The notes under the pieces were generated by a model, which was given only the letters and a program-made list of their open reading frames with translations, searched no databases and was not told the origin of the DNA. Source: Saururus chinensis (taxonomy: Eukaryota; Streptophyta; Magnoliopsida; Piperales; Saururaceae). From it: a DNA stretch of 64,000 nt. Both the position numbers and the translations under genes were made by a program. The DNA is taken from NCBI GenBank assembly GCA_035235625.1, contig CP141147.1, positions 15,737,001 through 15,801,000 of the forward strand. Reading direction: 5' to 3'. Of the stretch, positions 24,201 through 31,639 are shown in pieces; within the stretch, counting starts at the first letter, position 1, and every line of letters starts with the position of its first letter.

Positions 24201-27200
24201 GGGTTTGGAGACTATCGACTTTGAGGAATTAAGGATAACCAGATGGAGGACAAACTTGGAGATGGCTTCGCTGAACTTCATTTCATCACTTTGATTCATA
24301 ATTCACCATTACAAGCTTCTTCATTGGCATAAGACCAATTAATTACTAGAGCTTAACTAACTACTCCCCTTCCTAAAACATTTCTAATTACTCGTAACCA
24401 CCAACCGCCTACTAACTCCTTAGAATTTCAAAAACACATTATAATTAAGACACCTAGGAAACGACTAAAGTGCTTAATGACCCTAAGAAATAAATATTAC
24501 TAAAGACTTGGGCCAAGTGGACCCTATTGTGTGGCATGCACCCCATGACATGGATGTCGCATATGATGTACATCTCCAACACCTTCCAGGGGATCACCGC
24601 GTTGGTGGTTATGTCCATGGGCGAGGTAGCCAACCTCTAGATCGGTCGTCCGCATAGTCAACATGCTCAAGGATTTGATTAGGAAAGACCCTACCCCTAC
24701 CAGTAGTATGTTGACAACTGCAGGCCCCTGATTCTGGCATTCTAACATGGTTCACTGCATTGATTTTCCAAAGTATAATGGAGATGACCCCAACGAATGG
24801 ACTTGGGGGCTGTTTGGGTGTGGAATTTTGATAAGATTTCATCAATTTCATCCCAATTCCAGCCGGAATTATAGGAACCCCGGTTGGGTGCTGAAGGTGG
24901 AAAGTTGATTTCAAGCCATTTCCATCCAAAATCGTCCAGAATCACTAAATCACCTCATGAGGTGATTCCATCGACTCCAGCTCTCAACCTCCCATTTCGG
25001 AATTAAAAATTCCGTTATTTTTCAATTGTTACTTCTCTATTCGATTTGAGCCTCAAGAAGCGAGCCGTAGGGGGGGCAACACTAAAAGTTAAAAATTACC
25101 TACCCATGTAAAATCTTGTTTGACAAGGCTCGAATTTAGGAGCACAACAGTACCAAAAATGTGCATATTCAAGTTCAGGAGAAAGAGTGATATTAATTTA
25201 AAGTTTTAAAAATAGATTTGATGCGACATCCGAATTCTAAAAAATTTCATTACCATACGCAATTCTTATTTGGTGGTATAGTTTAAAATTAATTTCAAAA
25301 AATTCTACTTCCGTTTCTAAAAAATTCCACATCCAAACATCCCCTTATTAGGGGGAGCATTTCTTAGATTATCTTCACACTACCGGAAGATTATCTTCAT
25401 TCCATTTTCCAGTGATTCACAGTGAAGGGTACATTGGTTTATGCAACTTAACCCTGGTATTACTTGGCAAAGGTTTACACACGAGGTTGACATCCAACTT
25501 GGTCCTACCAAAGACAATTCTTTTGCCCCAAATTTTCTAGACCAATATTACCCAACAATATCAGGCTGATTTTGACCAACTTGCAGATCGTGTTTTAGAA
25601 TGGCCCAAGTCAACACTTAAAGGGATATCCATATTTCTGTCAACCCTCCCAAGCTGAGGTTCATTATTCACGCCCACCTAGGAAGCACGGATACGAATAC
25701 GGGGATACAATACAGCAAGTATACATTTATTTTATATATATATTTAGGTGCATTTTAAGAGTTCTAAGTGAAAAAATAAATAATAACTAAAAGAAAACAA
25801 CTAAGAAGCTACATGAGGTAGGCAAAAAATAGAATAAAAAGCTAACATAAGCTAGAATTGCTAGGTTCTAGAATAAGGGGATAATAATTACCAACAGATA
25901 AACATAGTAAAATGCATATATAAGAGAAAGTGAGAAAAATAGCAAAAGTCGTGTAGTAAGAACCTGACTTAACAAACATCATCGAATTCACCTAAATATT
26001 CAAATAACTTTCCAACCCAGCAAAGACAGTTACCGTAAAATAATTTGACCTATCTATTGTGTTGCACATTCTATGAATCAAGTCATTAACCAACAAAAAT
26101 AACACAACCTACACAGGTCATAAGACCCTTTACAAGGAAGGCGAAAGGGCGGAGCTGCCGCGACTGGCATGGGCTCTGGAAGGCGAAACATCACCCGAGG
26201 AAACAAGAGGCAGATAGGAAAACATAAGGTGGGGGGAGGAGGGGGGGGTTATGTGGAGTTCAAAACGTATCCGATGCATCTCGAAAACATATCTGAAACA
26301 TATCGGGTGCGTATCCAATACTTTTTTTTTTTTTTTGAAACAGCATGGATAAGCAGTCAGGCACATCCACGCCGTATATGTATCCAACACAGTATCGAAT
26401 ACGGGTACGTGGGGCTACGAGGCCTATCCATGCTTCTTAGATGCCTACACAATTTGCGAGAGTGTCCAACTTGCACACACGGCTGAGGTGGAACTACAAT
26501 ACTCACCATGAGGCAAGGGGTTGCACCCACGGTCTTCTTCTACCTCCACTAGACCATCCACACTTTCACAGTTCCAGTCAATAGGATTACCTAGGTTGAA
26601 ATGGATGCATGTTGCAAAAAGGTACTGTGACATTGTAAGAGGGACTTGCATTGGCTACTAGTGTAAATCCTTGCATATCTTTGTCGTTGATGAGACCAAC
26701 AAACCGGTAGCTGATTTCAAGGGATATTTGGCTATGTTGGTTAACGACATGCTTCCTCTCTACCAAGGTTTCAAGAATTAGCAGCCTCAAGGACAAGACC
26801 TAGCTGAAGTATTGGAGGAATTCTATGATTGTATAGGCCACCACATGGAGACCCATCTGTTCCACCTACTTCCTCTTCACAAAAGTGCCAATTAGTTTAT
26901 TAGCATAGTCTCATTGCTTTACAGTTTAGCTAATTTAATTAATGGTAGATTTTTAATGTTAGTTATTTCCTGTAAAGAGTCTAATTCCATTAAAGAAGGC
27001 TTCAAAAGCCTATAAATATTGTAGTATGTACTCTTCAAAGGCATAGTTCTATGAGCTTAGTTATCTTTCTCTAAGACTCTCTCCTATCTCCTTATGTGAA
27101 CCCTTGTAGACCATCTATCTACAAGAACCCTCTCACCACATTTTCCTAAATTTGGTTACCGCACTGACTCTCGCAGAACCGATTACCACCTCGGGATGAA

Positions 27201-29378
27201 ATGAGGCAAAAGTAGAGTTAGAATGATATAAACCACTTAGGCTCATTAGTAATTGATTAGCCATTAATTAGGGGTAATTTAGTAAAAAAAATATTTTGTA
27301 AACCATTTGATCCTTTTACTCTATTTTTTTCTCCTCTTTCATCCACAACTTTCACCTCTATGTTTATCCAATTTCCTTTGTAATCCTAAGGGTTTATATC
27401 ATGTGGTGAGGAGTTGAAAGGACTACTTGATCCACAACCCAGTTCATACAGTGAAGTGCTTTTCCTTGTGGGTCAAGAAAAAACACACTTCAACAATTCC
27501 CATCCTCATCTTGTTTCTATGTCCTTCAAGTGGGCTCAAATTGGCATTTTACTTGGCGGAGCAATGGTGAGCACTTCCTGGATTTGCTTACCACACTTAC
27601 TCTCACCTCTGCTGGAAGAACCGATTACCTCCTGGGACGAGGTGAGGCAGAAGTAGAGGTGGAATGATATGAACCACTTAGGCTCATTAGTAATTGATTA
27701 GTTGTTTATTAGGGGTAATTTAGTAAATAAATTATTCAATCATTATTTCCTATTATTTAAATAATTGGTCTATGGAATTGATTGTTCGGCCCATGGTTAG
27801 GATTAGAAGTTTTATGTGAAGTAGAATTTGGTCCTAGAAGTTTATAAATATGTAATTGGAAGCTCTTATTAAGATGATTGGATACTAAATGTAAAATTAA
27901 GGTAGAGAAATCATTTTCTCCAATTCTCTTCCTCTCCTTTCATCCACTCCCTTATCCTTCTATCTTAATTCCATCCATCGGAATAACAAATAAATAAAAC
28001 ATGGATGCACTAATCCTCTTTCACCTCCTCATATTACAAAAGAAAAAGGGGTTTGCATTGGTTAAACATACTCCTATATATTATGCAAGCCAAATGCTTC
28101 TACCAACTTCCTCATTGCCTTCCCAGATCCTGAAACAAAGAATACCTACTCACACACAAGGCCAAATTTCCATATAAATTGTTCTAAGTTCCAATCTTAA
28201 AACTTCATGACACAAAACAGATATCATATTCCTTCAGTTCTCTACAACGCTAAAAACCTCATGGTATGTATTGACCTACGAAAAATATTATAAAGCTCAC
28301 CTTAAGTTTTCGGTGTGGTGGTCATTTAGTCTATTTTAAAGGTCAAAGCCTAAATCAATATCTATATCTATATTATTATTATTGTGAAAGATTTTTGTCA
28401 TAGAAGTCCTAATTTACCCTAATACGCATAAAATATTATTTATGGACTCTTATTTATGGACCAGGTAAAAGTGCTAAACTTTAAGCTCAATTTTCATACG
28501 GTAATAAGACTCTAAACCTCTGGAGTGCAACAAGTGCATTTTGCGTGTGCACTTCCACTAGTGAAAGCAAACACCAAATCCCTTCTTTACGAAAAATACA
28601 TCAGCCAACATTACCTAAATATTAAAATGAAGAATGAATCTCCATTGTTAATAACTATAACTTCTTATAGCTCATTCTCGTTTTGTCCATACAGAACGAG
28701 ATTCACGTGCATTTTACAGATATTTCTTCTTATTTTGTGTTCATCACCATACATTTCCCGTTACAAAACCCTCCATCAATAACAGCCCAGAGAAGCACAA
28801 ACATTCAAATCTAAACAACAAATATGGATGGTTGACAAAAAGCCGAGAGAGAGAGAGAGAGAGAGCACGCGCCTGATAGAGAAATTGCAAACCGAAAGCC
28901 TCTTCAGGCACTTCAAATTCGCAATTTCAGTCAGTATCGAGAATGCCGACGGCCGGGGGGGCACCCGGCTAAGCTCCAGCTCCTTCAGCGCCCGCAGTTT
29001 CTGCAGCGGCAAGCCCGAAACCGCTGGGGATGAGATTTTGACCTGGAGGCACTCGAGCTCGCCAAGCTCACCTGCCGCCTCGGGGGGCAAAACATTGATC
29101 TCATTGGAAAAGAACTTCAACGTCCTCAAGCGGCCCAGGTCCCGTACCGACCTGGGGATCAGATTGAAGGCGTTTTTGTATATATACAGCGACCTGGCCC
29201 CGGAGTCGTCGGAGCGAGTGGGGAGGGCGAGCTCGAGGCGATTCTCCGAGACGTCCACAGAGGCCACCGCCTCGCCTCCGCTCCTACTCACGCCGCCGCT
29301 GCCGTCTCCGTGTGCGGCGGAGGACTCCGGCTCGGCTGCGGCGGGGGGCGGTGGAGACGGGGAATCCGACGGGGTCAT
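12011..29378 (-). CDS. LRR / EDR1-type domain / Raf-like kinase (11 exons)
   Basis: Minus strand, 11 exons, 3333 coding nt, 1110 aa, every phase consistent. Residues 1-38 are Ser/Pro/Gly-rich. About 38-262 are intracellular SHOC2/PIRL-type LRRs (LPPEIGCLKKLEDLDLSFN). 310-548 are charged and low complexity. About 550-760 is an EDR1/CTR1 peptidase-like domain with Cys686 (FGVCRHRALLMK), His718 (FMPHAW) and Asp737 (MVVDAC). About 785-1095 is a kinase: VAAAK Lys808, Glu832, HRDIKSEN (Asp927, Asn932), DFD 952-954 instead of DFG, APE 987-989. The Gly-rich loop lacks GxGxxG. Family: the Raf-like kinase group containing Arabidopsis AT1G04210 (about 1112 aa, from memory). The role is inferred as cytosolic Ser/Thr signalling; substrates are unknown. 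The start is the first in-frame ATG giving this N-terminus; upstream TTG/ATG starts are in other contexts. Confidence 0.93.
12850..12951 (-). CDS. Kinase gene exon 10 (kinase C-lobe, 1003-1036)
   Basis: 102 nt, phase 0. Acceptor TAATACAG|GAAGTA, donor CTTCAG|GTATGC. Reads EVDVWSYGCLLLELLTLQVP, with the conserved DVWS(Y/F)G of subdomain IX. It is hidden from ORF scanning by its size. Confidence 0.95.
13536..14450. mobile_element. Possible GGGTA-rich element in intron 9
   Basis: Its ends are similar low-complexity runs: TAGGGGTAGGAATAGGGGTC with CCCATCAGGTAAATGGGCAG at 13540-13650, and ACCCCATACCCTACCCGG with AATGGGCAGGTAAAATTACC at 14385-14440. ATGGGCAGGTAA is shared. The middle carries a GC-rich insert. 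Edges and class are uncertain. Confidence 0.4.
14036..14284 (+). pseudogene. GC-rich captured first-exon-like fragment
   Basis: About 250 nt of clearly higher GC than the surrounding intron, on the strand opposite the kinase gene. It ends with an ATG (14255), ten codons reading MASFGTRPKK, and then GTGAGC, a good splice donor (AAG|GTGAGC at 14284/14285). It looks like the 5' leader and first exon of another gene, carried here by a transposon. The source gene was not recognised, and no second exon was found. Confidence 0.4.
14676..15025 (+). mobile_element. LTR 3' part plus primer-binding-like site, intron 9
   Basis: Two near-identical units (AAGGCTTATTA(A/G)TACTTAGTTCC... near 14692 and 14748) are followed by a TATA-like TATATAAAG near 14820 and a poly(A)-like AATAAG near 14862. 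An LTR-like end CA (15010-15011) is followed by TTGGTATCAAGCC, close to the initiator-Met tRNA primer-binding site TGGTATCAGAGC. No pol follows. It is a truncated LTR retrotransposon. Confidence 0.6.
15026..15542. other. Remainder of intron 9, left of exon 9
   Basis: AT-rich intron sequence with only short chance ORFs. Nothing recognised. Confidence 0.6.
15543..15893 (-). CDS. Kinase gene exon 9 (catalytic core, 886-1002)
   Basis: 351 nt, phase 0. Acceptor TTTTCAG|CGTTAC, donor GGGTTG|GTAAGT. Holds HVIHRDIKSENVLIDLD (catalytic Asp927, Asn932), VKLCDFDRAVPL (DFD, not DFG) and GTPRWMAPEVLRAM. Confidence 0.97.
15976..16206 (-). CDS. Kinase gene exon 8 (kinase N-lobe, 809-885)
   Basis: 231 nt, phase 0 at both ends. 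Acceptor GCTGCAG|GTGAGG, donor CTGAAG|GTATGC. Encodes the helix C region (EHSCLGEVRILGAL, Glu832), then IVEIYGHQLLSKW and the hinge (KIMMEYVKGGSLK). Confidence 0.95.
17249..17279 (-). mobile_element. Helitron-like 3' end, reverse orientation
   Basis: After A (17248) comes CTAG, and 7 nt on a perfect hairpin GCATGTGC-AAAT-GCACATGC (17260-17279). On the minus strand this is a hairpin followed by CTAG|T, the hallmark of a Helitron 3' terminus. The 5' end (GA|T on plus) was not located, so the element's length is unknown. Confidence 0.5.
18298..18889. mobile_element. TIR element, about 590 bp, intron 7
   Basis: Starts GGGGTTATTTGTGTATTAAA and ends GGAAATTCAACATCTAAACAGCCCC, imperfect inverted ends. 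The interior shares long words with the intron 1 element at 24806-25344 in opposite orientation (GCTCCTAAATTCGAGCCCTATC against its complement). No transposase, so it is a non-autonomous MITE-sized element. The superfamily is uncertain; the ends resemble Tourist/Harbinger types. Confidence 0.65.
18955..19432. repeat. Tandem duplication, two units of about 235 bp
   Basis: Two adjacent units share GTGGAAGGAAATAAGAA(A/G)TA, AAGTATGTGTTAGA(A/G)GTAAT, AGTATAGATGTAACCTAATA and a TTTAGCA... tail. Partial copies of the unit start occur at 18229 and 18892, on either side of the TIR element, so the element appears to have entered one such unit. Confidence 0.75.
20467..20626 (-). CDS. Kinase gene exon 7 (kinase N-lobe start, 755-808)
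   Basis: 160 nt. Acceptor AACCAG|GTATGT, donor GCGAAG|GTGAGA. Reads YVPLTRIHAPVTSD and ends CKFGNLVAAAK, where the final Lys is the presumed ATP-binding Lys808. A normal GxGxxG loop is not present before it. Confidence 0.92.
20627..21397 (-). other. Intron 6 of the kinase gene (771 bp)
   Basis: Donor GTGAGG, acceptor AACCAG. It contains an inverted pair GGAGATCCTTCAGATCTC / GAGATCCTTTCCATGAGATC near 20943-20990. Otherwise AT-rich with nothing recognised. Confidence 0.85.
21398..21579 (-). CDS. Kinase gene exon 6 (EDR1-type domain, 695-754)
   Basis: 182 nt. Acceptor TTGTAG|TATTTA, donor TTCCG|GTGAGG. No long open frame reveals it; it was found by homology. It reads YLCDRAIPPIPCELVRGYLD, then FMPHAW and SWVRMVVDACYPTDIREET. 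These carry the His and Asp that complete the peptidase-like triad. Confidence 0.94.
21672..22107 (-). CDS. Kinase gene exon 5 (EDR1-type domain, 549-694)
   Basis: 436 nt. Acceptor TTCAG|GAAAG, donor ATGAAG|GTAAGT, phase 0. Contains ALFVSDCFGGSD, RARKAVSGSNYEQPFVCTC and the Cys-bearing FGVCRHRALLMK of the EDR1/CTR1 peptidase-like fold (Pfam EDR1_CTR1_ARMC3_pept, from memory). Confidence 0.95.
22482..23199 (-). CDS. Kinase gene exon 4 (linker, residues 310-548)
   Basis: 718 nt, the longest exon. Acceptor TTGTAG|GTTTC, donor GACAG|GTCTGC. It encodes a basic stretch (RRLRKGWKRRDLLQRRARQE), then a Ser/Asp-rich low-complexity linker, and ends in the conserved DGFYDAGRDRPFMTL and DSREVILVDR that lead into the EDR1-type domain. 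Confidence 0.93.
23305..23461 (-). CDS. Kinase gene exon 3 (residues 258-309)
   Basis: 157 nt. Acceptor TGTTCAG|TATAAT, donor GTGAAG|GTGAGA, phase 1 at the end. It starts with YNKLSCFQVPSWICCNMEG, the capping segment after the LRRs, and then an acidic stretch (VEVDVDVPIPDVEG). Confidence 0.93.
23647..23911 (-). CDS. Kinase gene exon 2 (LRRs, residues 169-257)
   Basis: 265 nt. Acceptor ATCTGCAG|GTTTC, donor CTTCAG|GTAAAG. It encodes four regular LRRs of LxxLPxxIxxLxxLxxLdLsxNxL type, such as LEDLDLSFNKLKCLP and LENLDLSNNRLTSL. Confidence 0.95.
24806..25344. mobile_element. TIR element, about 540 bp, intron 1
   Basis: Starts GGGGCTGTTTGGGTGTGGAA and ends TTCCACATCCAAACATCCCC, a 20-bp inverted pair with two mismatches. 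Flanking trinucleotides are TTG and TTA, a near match to the TWA duplication of PIF/Harbinger elements. It is the reverse-orientation relative of the intron 7 element at 18298-18889. No transposase. Confidence 0.75.
25678..26440. mobile_element. Second TIR-type element in the gag fragment
   Basis: The left end CTAGGAAGCACGGATACGAA is mirrored by the right end TATCCATGCTTCTTAG (CTAAGAAGCATGGATA in reverse), and ACGAATACGGGG by TATCGAATACGGGT. The interior is AT-rich, then carries a GGGGGGAGGAGGGGGGGG run (26230-26248) and T15 near 26325. No ORF is recognised and the class is uncertain. Confidence 0.5.
26882..27130 (+). mobile_element. LTR-like promoter fragment, intron 1
   Basis: Contains CTTCAAAAGCCTATAAATATTG near 27000, a TATA-box-like sequence, then CT-rich leader DNA (CTAAGACTCTCTCCTATCTCC). 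It resembles the U3/R part of an LTR. No terminal TG...CA was fixed. Confidence 0.4.
27152..28010 (+). repeat. Pair of long direct repeats, 431 bp apart
   Basis: The unit from 27152 (TTTGGTTACCGCACTGACTC...GAACCGATTACCACCT...CCACTTAGGCTCATTAGTAA) recurs from 27583 (TTTGCTTACCACACTTACTC... and the same later words). Both units are followed by TTAGGGGTAATTTAGTAAA and a TTTCATCCAC-containing pyrimidine-rich tail. Likely remains of two LTR ends or a local duplication. Confidence 0.75.
28361..28561 (+). mobile_element. Non-autonomous Helitron, 201 bp, both ends present
   Basis: The 5' end TCTATATCTATATTATTATT is preceded by A. The 3' end has a hairpin (AAGTGCA...TGCACTT, 28532-28554), then CCA and CTAG (28558-28561), followed by T. 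TC...CTAG between A and T, with a subterminal hairpin, is the canonical Helitron structure. It carries no ORF. Confidence 0.8.
28845..28864. repeat. (GA)n microsatellite next to the exon 1 donor
   Basis: About ten GA units on plus, reading (CT)n just inside intron 1 of the gene, about 10 bases past the GC splice donor. Confidence 0.9.
28873..29378 (-). CDS. Kinase gene exon 1 (residues 1-168)
   Basis: 506 nt, ending in phase 2 within the codon for Arg169. Encodes a Ser/Pro/Ala-rich leader and the first LRRs (NAFNLIPRSVRDLGRLRTL). It is far richer in GC than its surroundings. The junction TCTATCAG|GCGCGTGC implies a GC donor; the nearest GT (at 28868) would break the frame into exon 2. Confidence 0.88.
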
Positions 29379-29412
29379 GAGAGATTCGGGCTCGAGGGGA
29401 GGCAAATATCAT
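29284..29412 (-). promoter_or_regulatory. Upstream ORF 2 overlapping the main start
   Basis: ATG at 29412, 34 nt before the main ATG and in another frame. It runs 42 codons and stops inside exon 1 at 29284. Ribosomes using it would bypass the main start, so it could dampen translation. The main ATG also has a poor context (C at -3, A at +4). Confidence 0.5.
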
Positions 29413-29446
29413 CGAGCGACAAGTCGAAAAAATCAAATCTTTCGGG

Positions 29447-29485
29447 CTAGGGTTTGTCGAGATCGCTGAAGCAGACGTGAGGCAT
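29447..29485 (-). promoter_or_regulatory. Upstream ORF 1 of kinase gene (12 codons)
   Basis: ATG at 29485 opens a 12-codon frame (MPHVCFSDLDKP) ending in TAG at 29447, 68 nt before the main ATG. It matters only if transcription starts upstream of it, which the sequence does not show. The start context is weak. Confidence 0.45.
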
Positions 29486-29591
29486 GGAGAGTGGTGAGCT
29501 TTTGCCGTGGAAACCCTAGCGGCCGAAATTCCTCTTTGCACGGTCGCCTCGGGGGGCGGCCTCGGCTTCGAGTAATGGCCGCGTATGTGAA

Positions 29592-29601
29592 ATTACGTAA
29601 T
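29592..29601. promoter_or_regulatory. Palindromic ATTACGTAAT, candidate promoter site
   Basis: A perfect 10-bp palindrome with an ACGT core, about 210 bp upstream of the ATG; ACGT cores are bZIP-type sites. A second ACGT site, TCACGTCA (TGACGTGA on the gene strand), is at 29659-29666. No convincing TATA box was found. Confidence 0.35.
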
Positions 29602-29900
29602 TAGCGTTAGGAACTTAAACAAGTGCAATGAGAAGGTTCCTTAACTTTGAACGCTCTCTCACGTCATCTGCGGAGCACGCGCTCACGCTTAGCTGATGTG
29701 GGACCCACGCTCGACTTTCAGGCAAATTTTTCTTTTTTATTGGTTGTTTGGGTTTGAAATTGAAGCCGTGCAGAGAGACAAAAGTCTTCGGTAGCCAACA
29801 ATCGGAAGTTACGGAGTAGTCACAGACAGAAATTTGGTAAGAAGATCTAAAGGTTTTTATATTTTTTAAAAATTTAAAATTTCGAAACTTAAATATATAA
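29602..29900. other. Upstream region of the kinase gene
   Basis: No TATA box is clear. A CCAAT box (ATTGG on plus, 29739-29743) and an ACGT site at 29659-29666 are the only candidate elements. The transcription start is not visible. Confidence 0.35.
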
Positions 29901-30660
29901 TTTTTAATATTAGTGTACTCATATTAATGAGTTATATGAAAAAATAATATTCTAAAGTAGGCCTTACTTGTATGACACATTTTTTGAAACTCAAATAGAG
30001 ATGAGGGCTAAAAAATGAAAACTAATTAAATCTTTCATTTCGAATCAAGGAGCTAGAAGTCGGAATCAATAGAATCACCTTGATTCGGTGATTTTGATCA
30101 ATTCCGGCTAGAAATAAAATAAAATCAACTTTTAGGTAGAATATTTAATTTTACAAAAATCATTAAATTGGGGCATAATCAAAAAAATTGCTACCTTCTA
30201 CACCTAACTAAGATTTCAATTATTCCTTACAGAATTGGGGCAAAATCGAGAAAATCTTTACTTAGTTTCCACATCCAAATAGCCTTAATACTATTGTGCT
30301 CATACTAATGTGCCTTATCAAATAAAACCCCACATGGGTAAGTTATCTTAAACCTTTTGAATGAGACGCACGCATATGGCAAACTTCTTGAGGTTTAAAT
30401 CAATATTAAAAGGTAATAGTTAGAAAATGATAGAATTTAAAATTTTAAAATGGGAGGTTAGGAGTTGGAATTGGCAGAATCACCTCACGAGGTAATTCGA
30501 TAATTTTGTTGAAATTGAGTATGAATCTTCCTTCCAACAAAATTGTTAATTTTCTTCTACTTTTATATCCAACCACAATTTCCATTAATTTAGGATAGAA
30601 TTGTGGTAGAATCCTTGGAATCAAAGAGGAATTTACACCCCAAAGAGCCCCCTTTAGTAA
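29901..30660. mobile_element. Two decayed copies of the intron TIR-element family
   Basis: Two adjacent segments (about 29901-30290 and 30291-30655) share with the 18298 and 24806 elements the words AGAATCACCT(TGATTC/CACGAGG), TTATCAAATAAAACC..CATGGGTAAG, CTTTTAGGTAGAATATTTAA and CACATCCAAATAGCC. The right one ends CACCCCAAAGAGCCCCC. Intact left termini are not visible. Confidence 0.5.
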
Positions 30661-31110
30661 GATTTTATTATTATTATTTTAGTAATGTAAGAGCTCTAAT
30701 ATGAAAGGGGCAAAAATGGTTTTTCATCTAAAAAAAGGGAGATATTGGTTTTAATCGTATGCTAGCGAGGGACGCTCTTGATAATGAGAAAACTTGATAA
30801 ATCATTCCCAGAAATGCACTTGTTAGATATGGTTAGTCATTGTTAAATTTAAAATTTATATTAGAATTAAGAAAAGTTAGTATGAGCTTAGTTCACACAT
30901 GTCAACGTGAGCTTGGGCATTATCAATAACATGACTTAGACTTATGGGTTTTTAGACTACAGTTTCAAAATGCGCAGGCTTAGAAGTGTAAATGAGTACA
31001 TAGGTAGAGGGGAGGAGGTTAAAGGGACTCCGGTGGAGGCTCGATATACTCTAGTGGTAGCCTAGGGGTCTCTAGTAGCAGTTTAGTGATGATCTATCAC
31101 ACTTGGGCAA
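30661..31110. other. Intergenic, nothing recognised
   Basis: No ORF, palindrome or transposon end was identified. Confidence 0.4.
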
Positions 31111-31388
31111 GATCGAACCCTGTTAAAATTCGTAATAAAGTAAAATGAAATAAAACAAAACAAACATTGAAAATGCATCTATTTAGTACTAAGTGCCAAG
31201 GATCACCAAGTATAGAAAAGTAACTCTAATATACATTGTACTATACAAAGTTTCAAAATATGGTATAACTTGCCTTTATGCAATAGTCACAATAGGTAAA
31301 GTTAACAAAAAATAACCACATCAAACTAGGGAAGTTTTTCTTCATTCCTTCCAACACTTATGGTTGCACCTACAAAATCTGGGTTAGG

Positions 31389-31406
31389 TGAGTATATTTA
31401 TACTCA
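31389..31406. repeat. Shared LTR palindrome, copy 1
   Basis: TGAGTATA-TT-TATACTCA, a perfect 8-bp inverted repeat, in the family C copy. Followed by GTAGG, as in several other copies. Confidence 0.9.
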
Positions 31407-31639
31407 GTAGGTTGAATTAAGTTCTACAGACATGCTTCTCAAAATAATTCAAAATAATTCATATTAGAGGATATAAATATATTTCACAAATCTAGATAAT
31501 AATTCAAAAGCATATGTTTTTCAGAATGTCGTAATACTAAATGACTTACACCTACTCTCATGGGGCAACGGGAGACAAAAGGTAAAAGATTTTCCCATGA
31601 TATCCCAGTTCTTATGTGCGCCAAAGCCAATTGTAGTAG

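Larger units (their letters stand above)
24500..26640 (+). pseudogene. Ty3/gypsy gag-like fragment with nested inserts
   Basis: The plus strand at 24748-24805 reads a gag start-like segment (HCIDFPKYNGDDPNEWTW). After the insert at 24806-25344, 25530-25660 reads YQADFDQLADRVLEWPKSTL and a KLRFIIHAH-like segment with a frameshift. A second TIR element (25678-26440) follows. Several stops are present and no protease or RT was recognised. Confidence 0.5.
23912..28872 (-). other. Intron 1 of the kinase gene (4961 bp, GC-AG)
   Basis: Begins GCGCGTGCTCTCTCTC and ends GTGTATCTGCAG. Its first bases run into a (CT)n microsatellite. It hosts a gag-like gypsy fragment with two nested TIR elements, LTR-like direct repeats and a Helitron, all listed separately. 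No transposon ORF is intact. Confidence 0.8.

Noticed and set aside
29379..29405. A longer kinase N-terminus starting at 29405
   Set aside because: The codon at 29405 is TTG, not ATG. The first in-frame ATG is at 29378.
28828..29469. 213-codon plus-strand ORF opposite exon 1
   Set aside because: Shadow of GC-rich exon 1; no motif and no splice or leader support.
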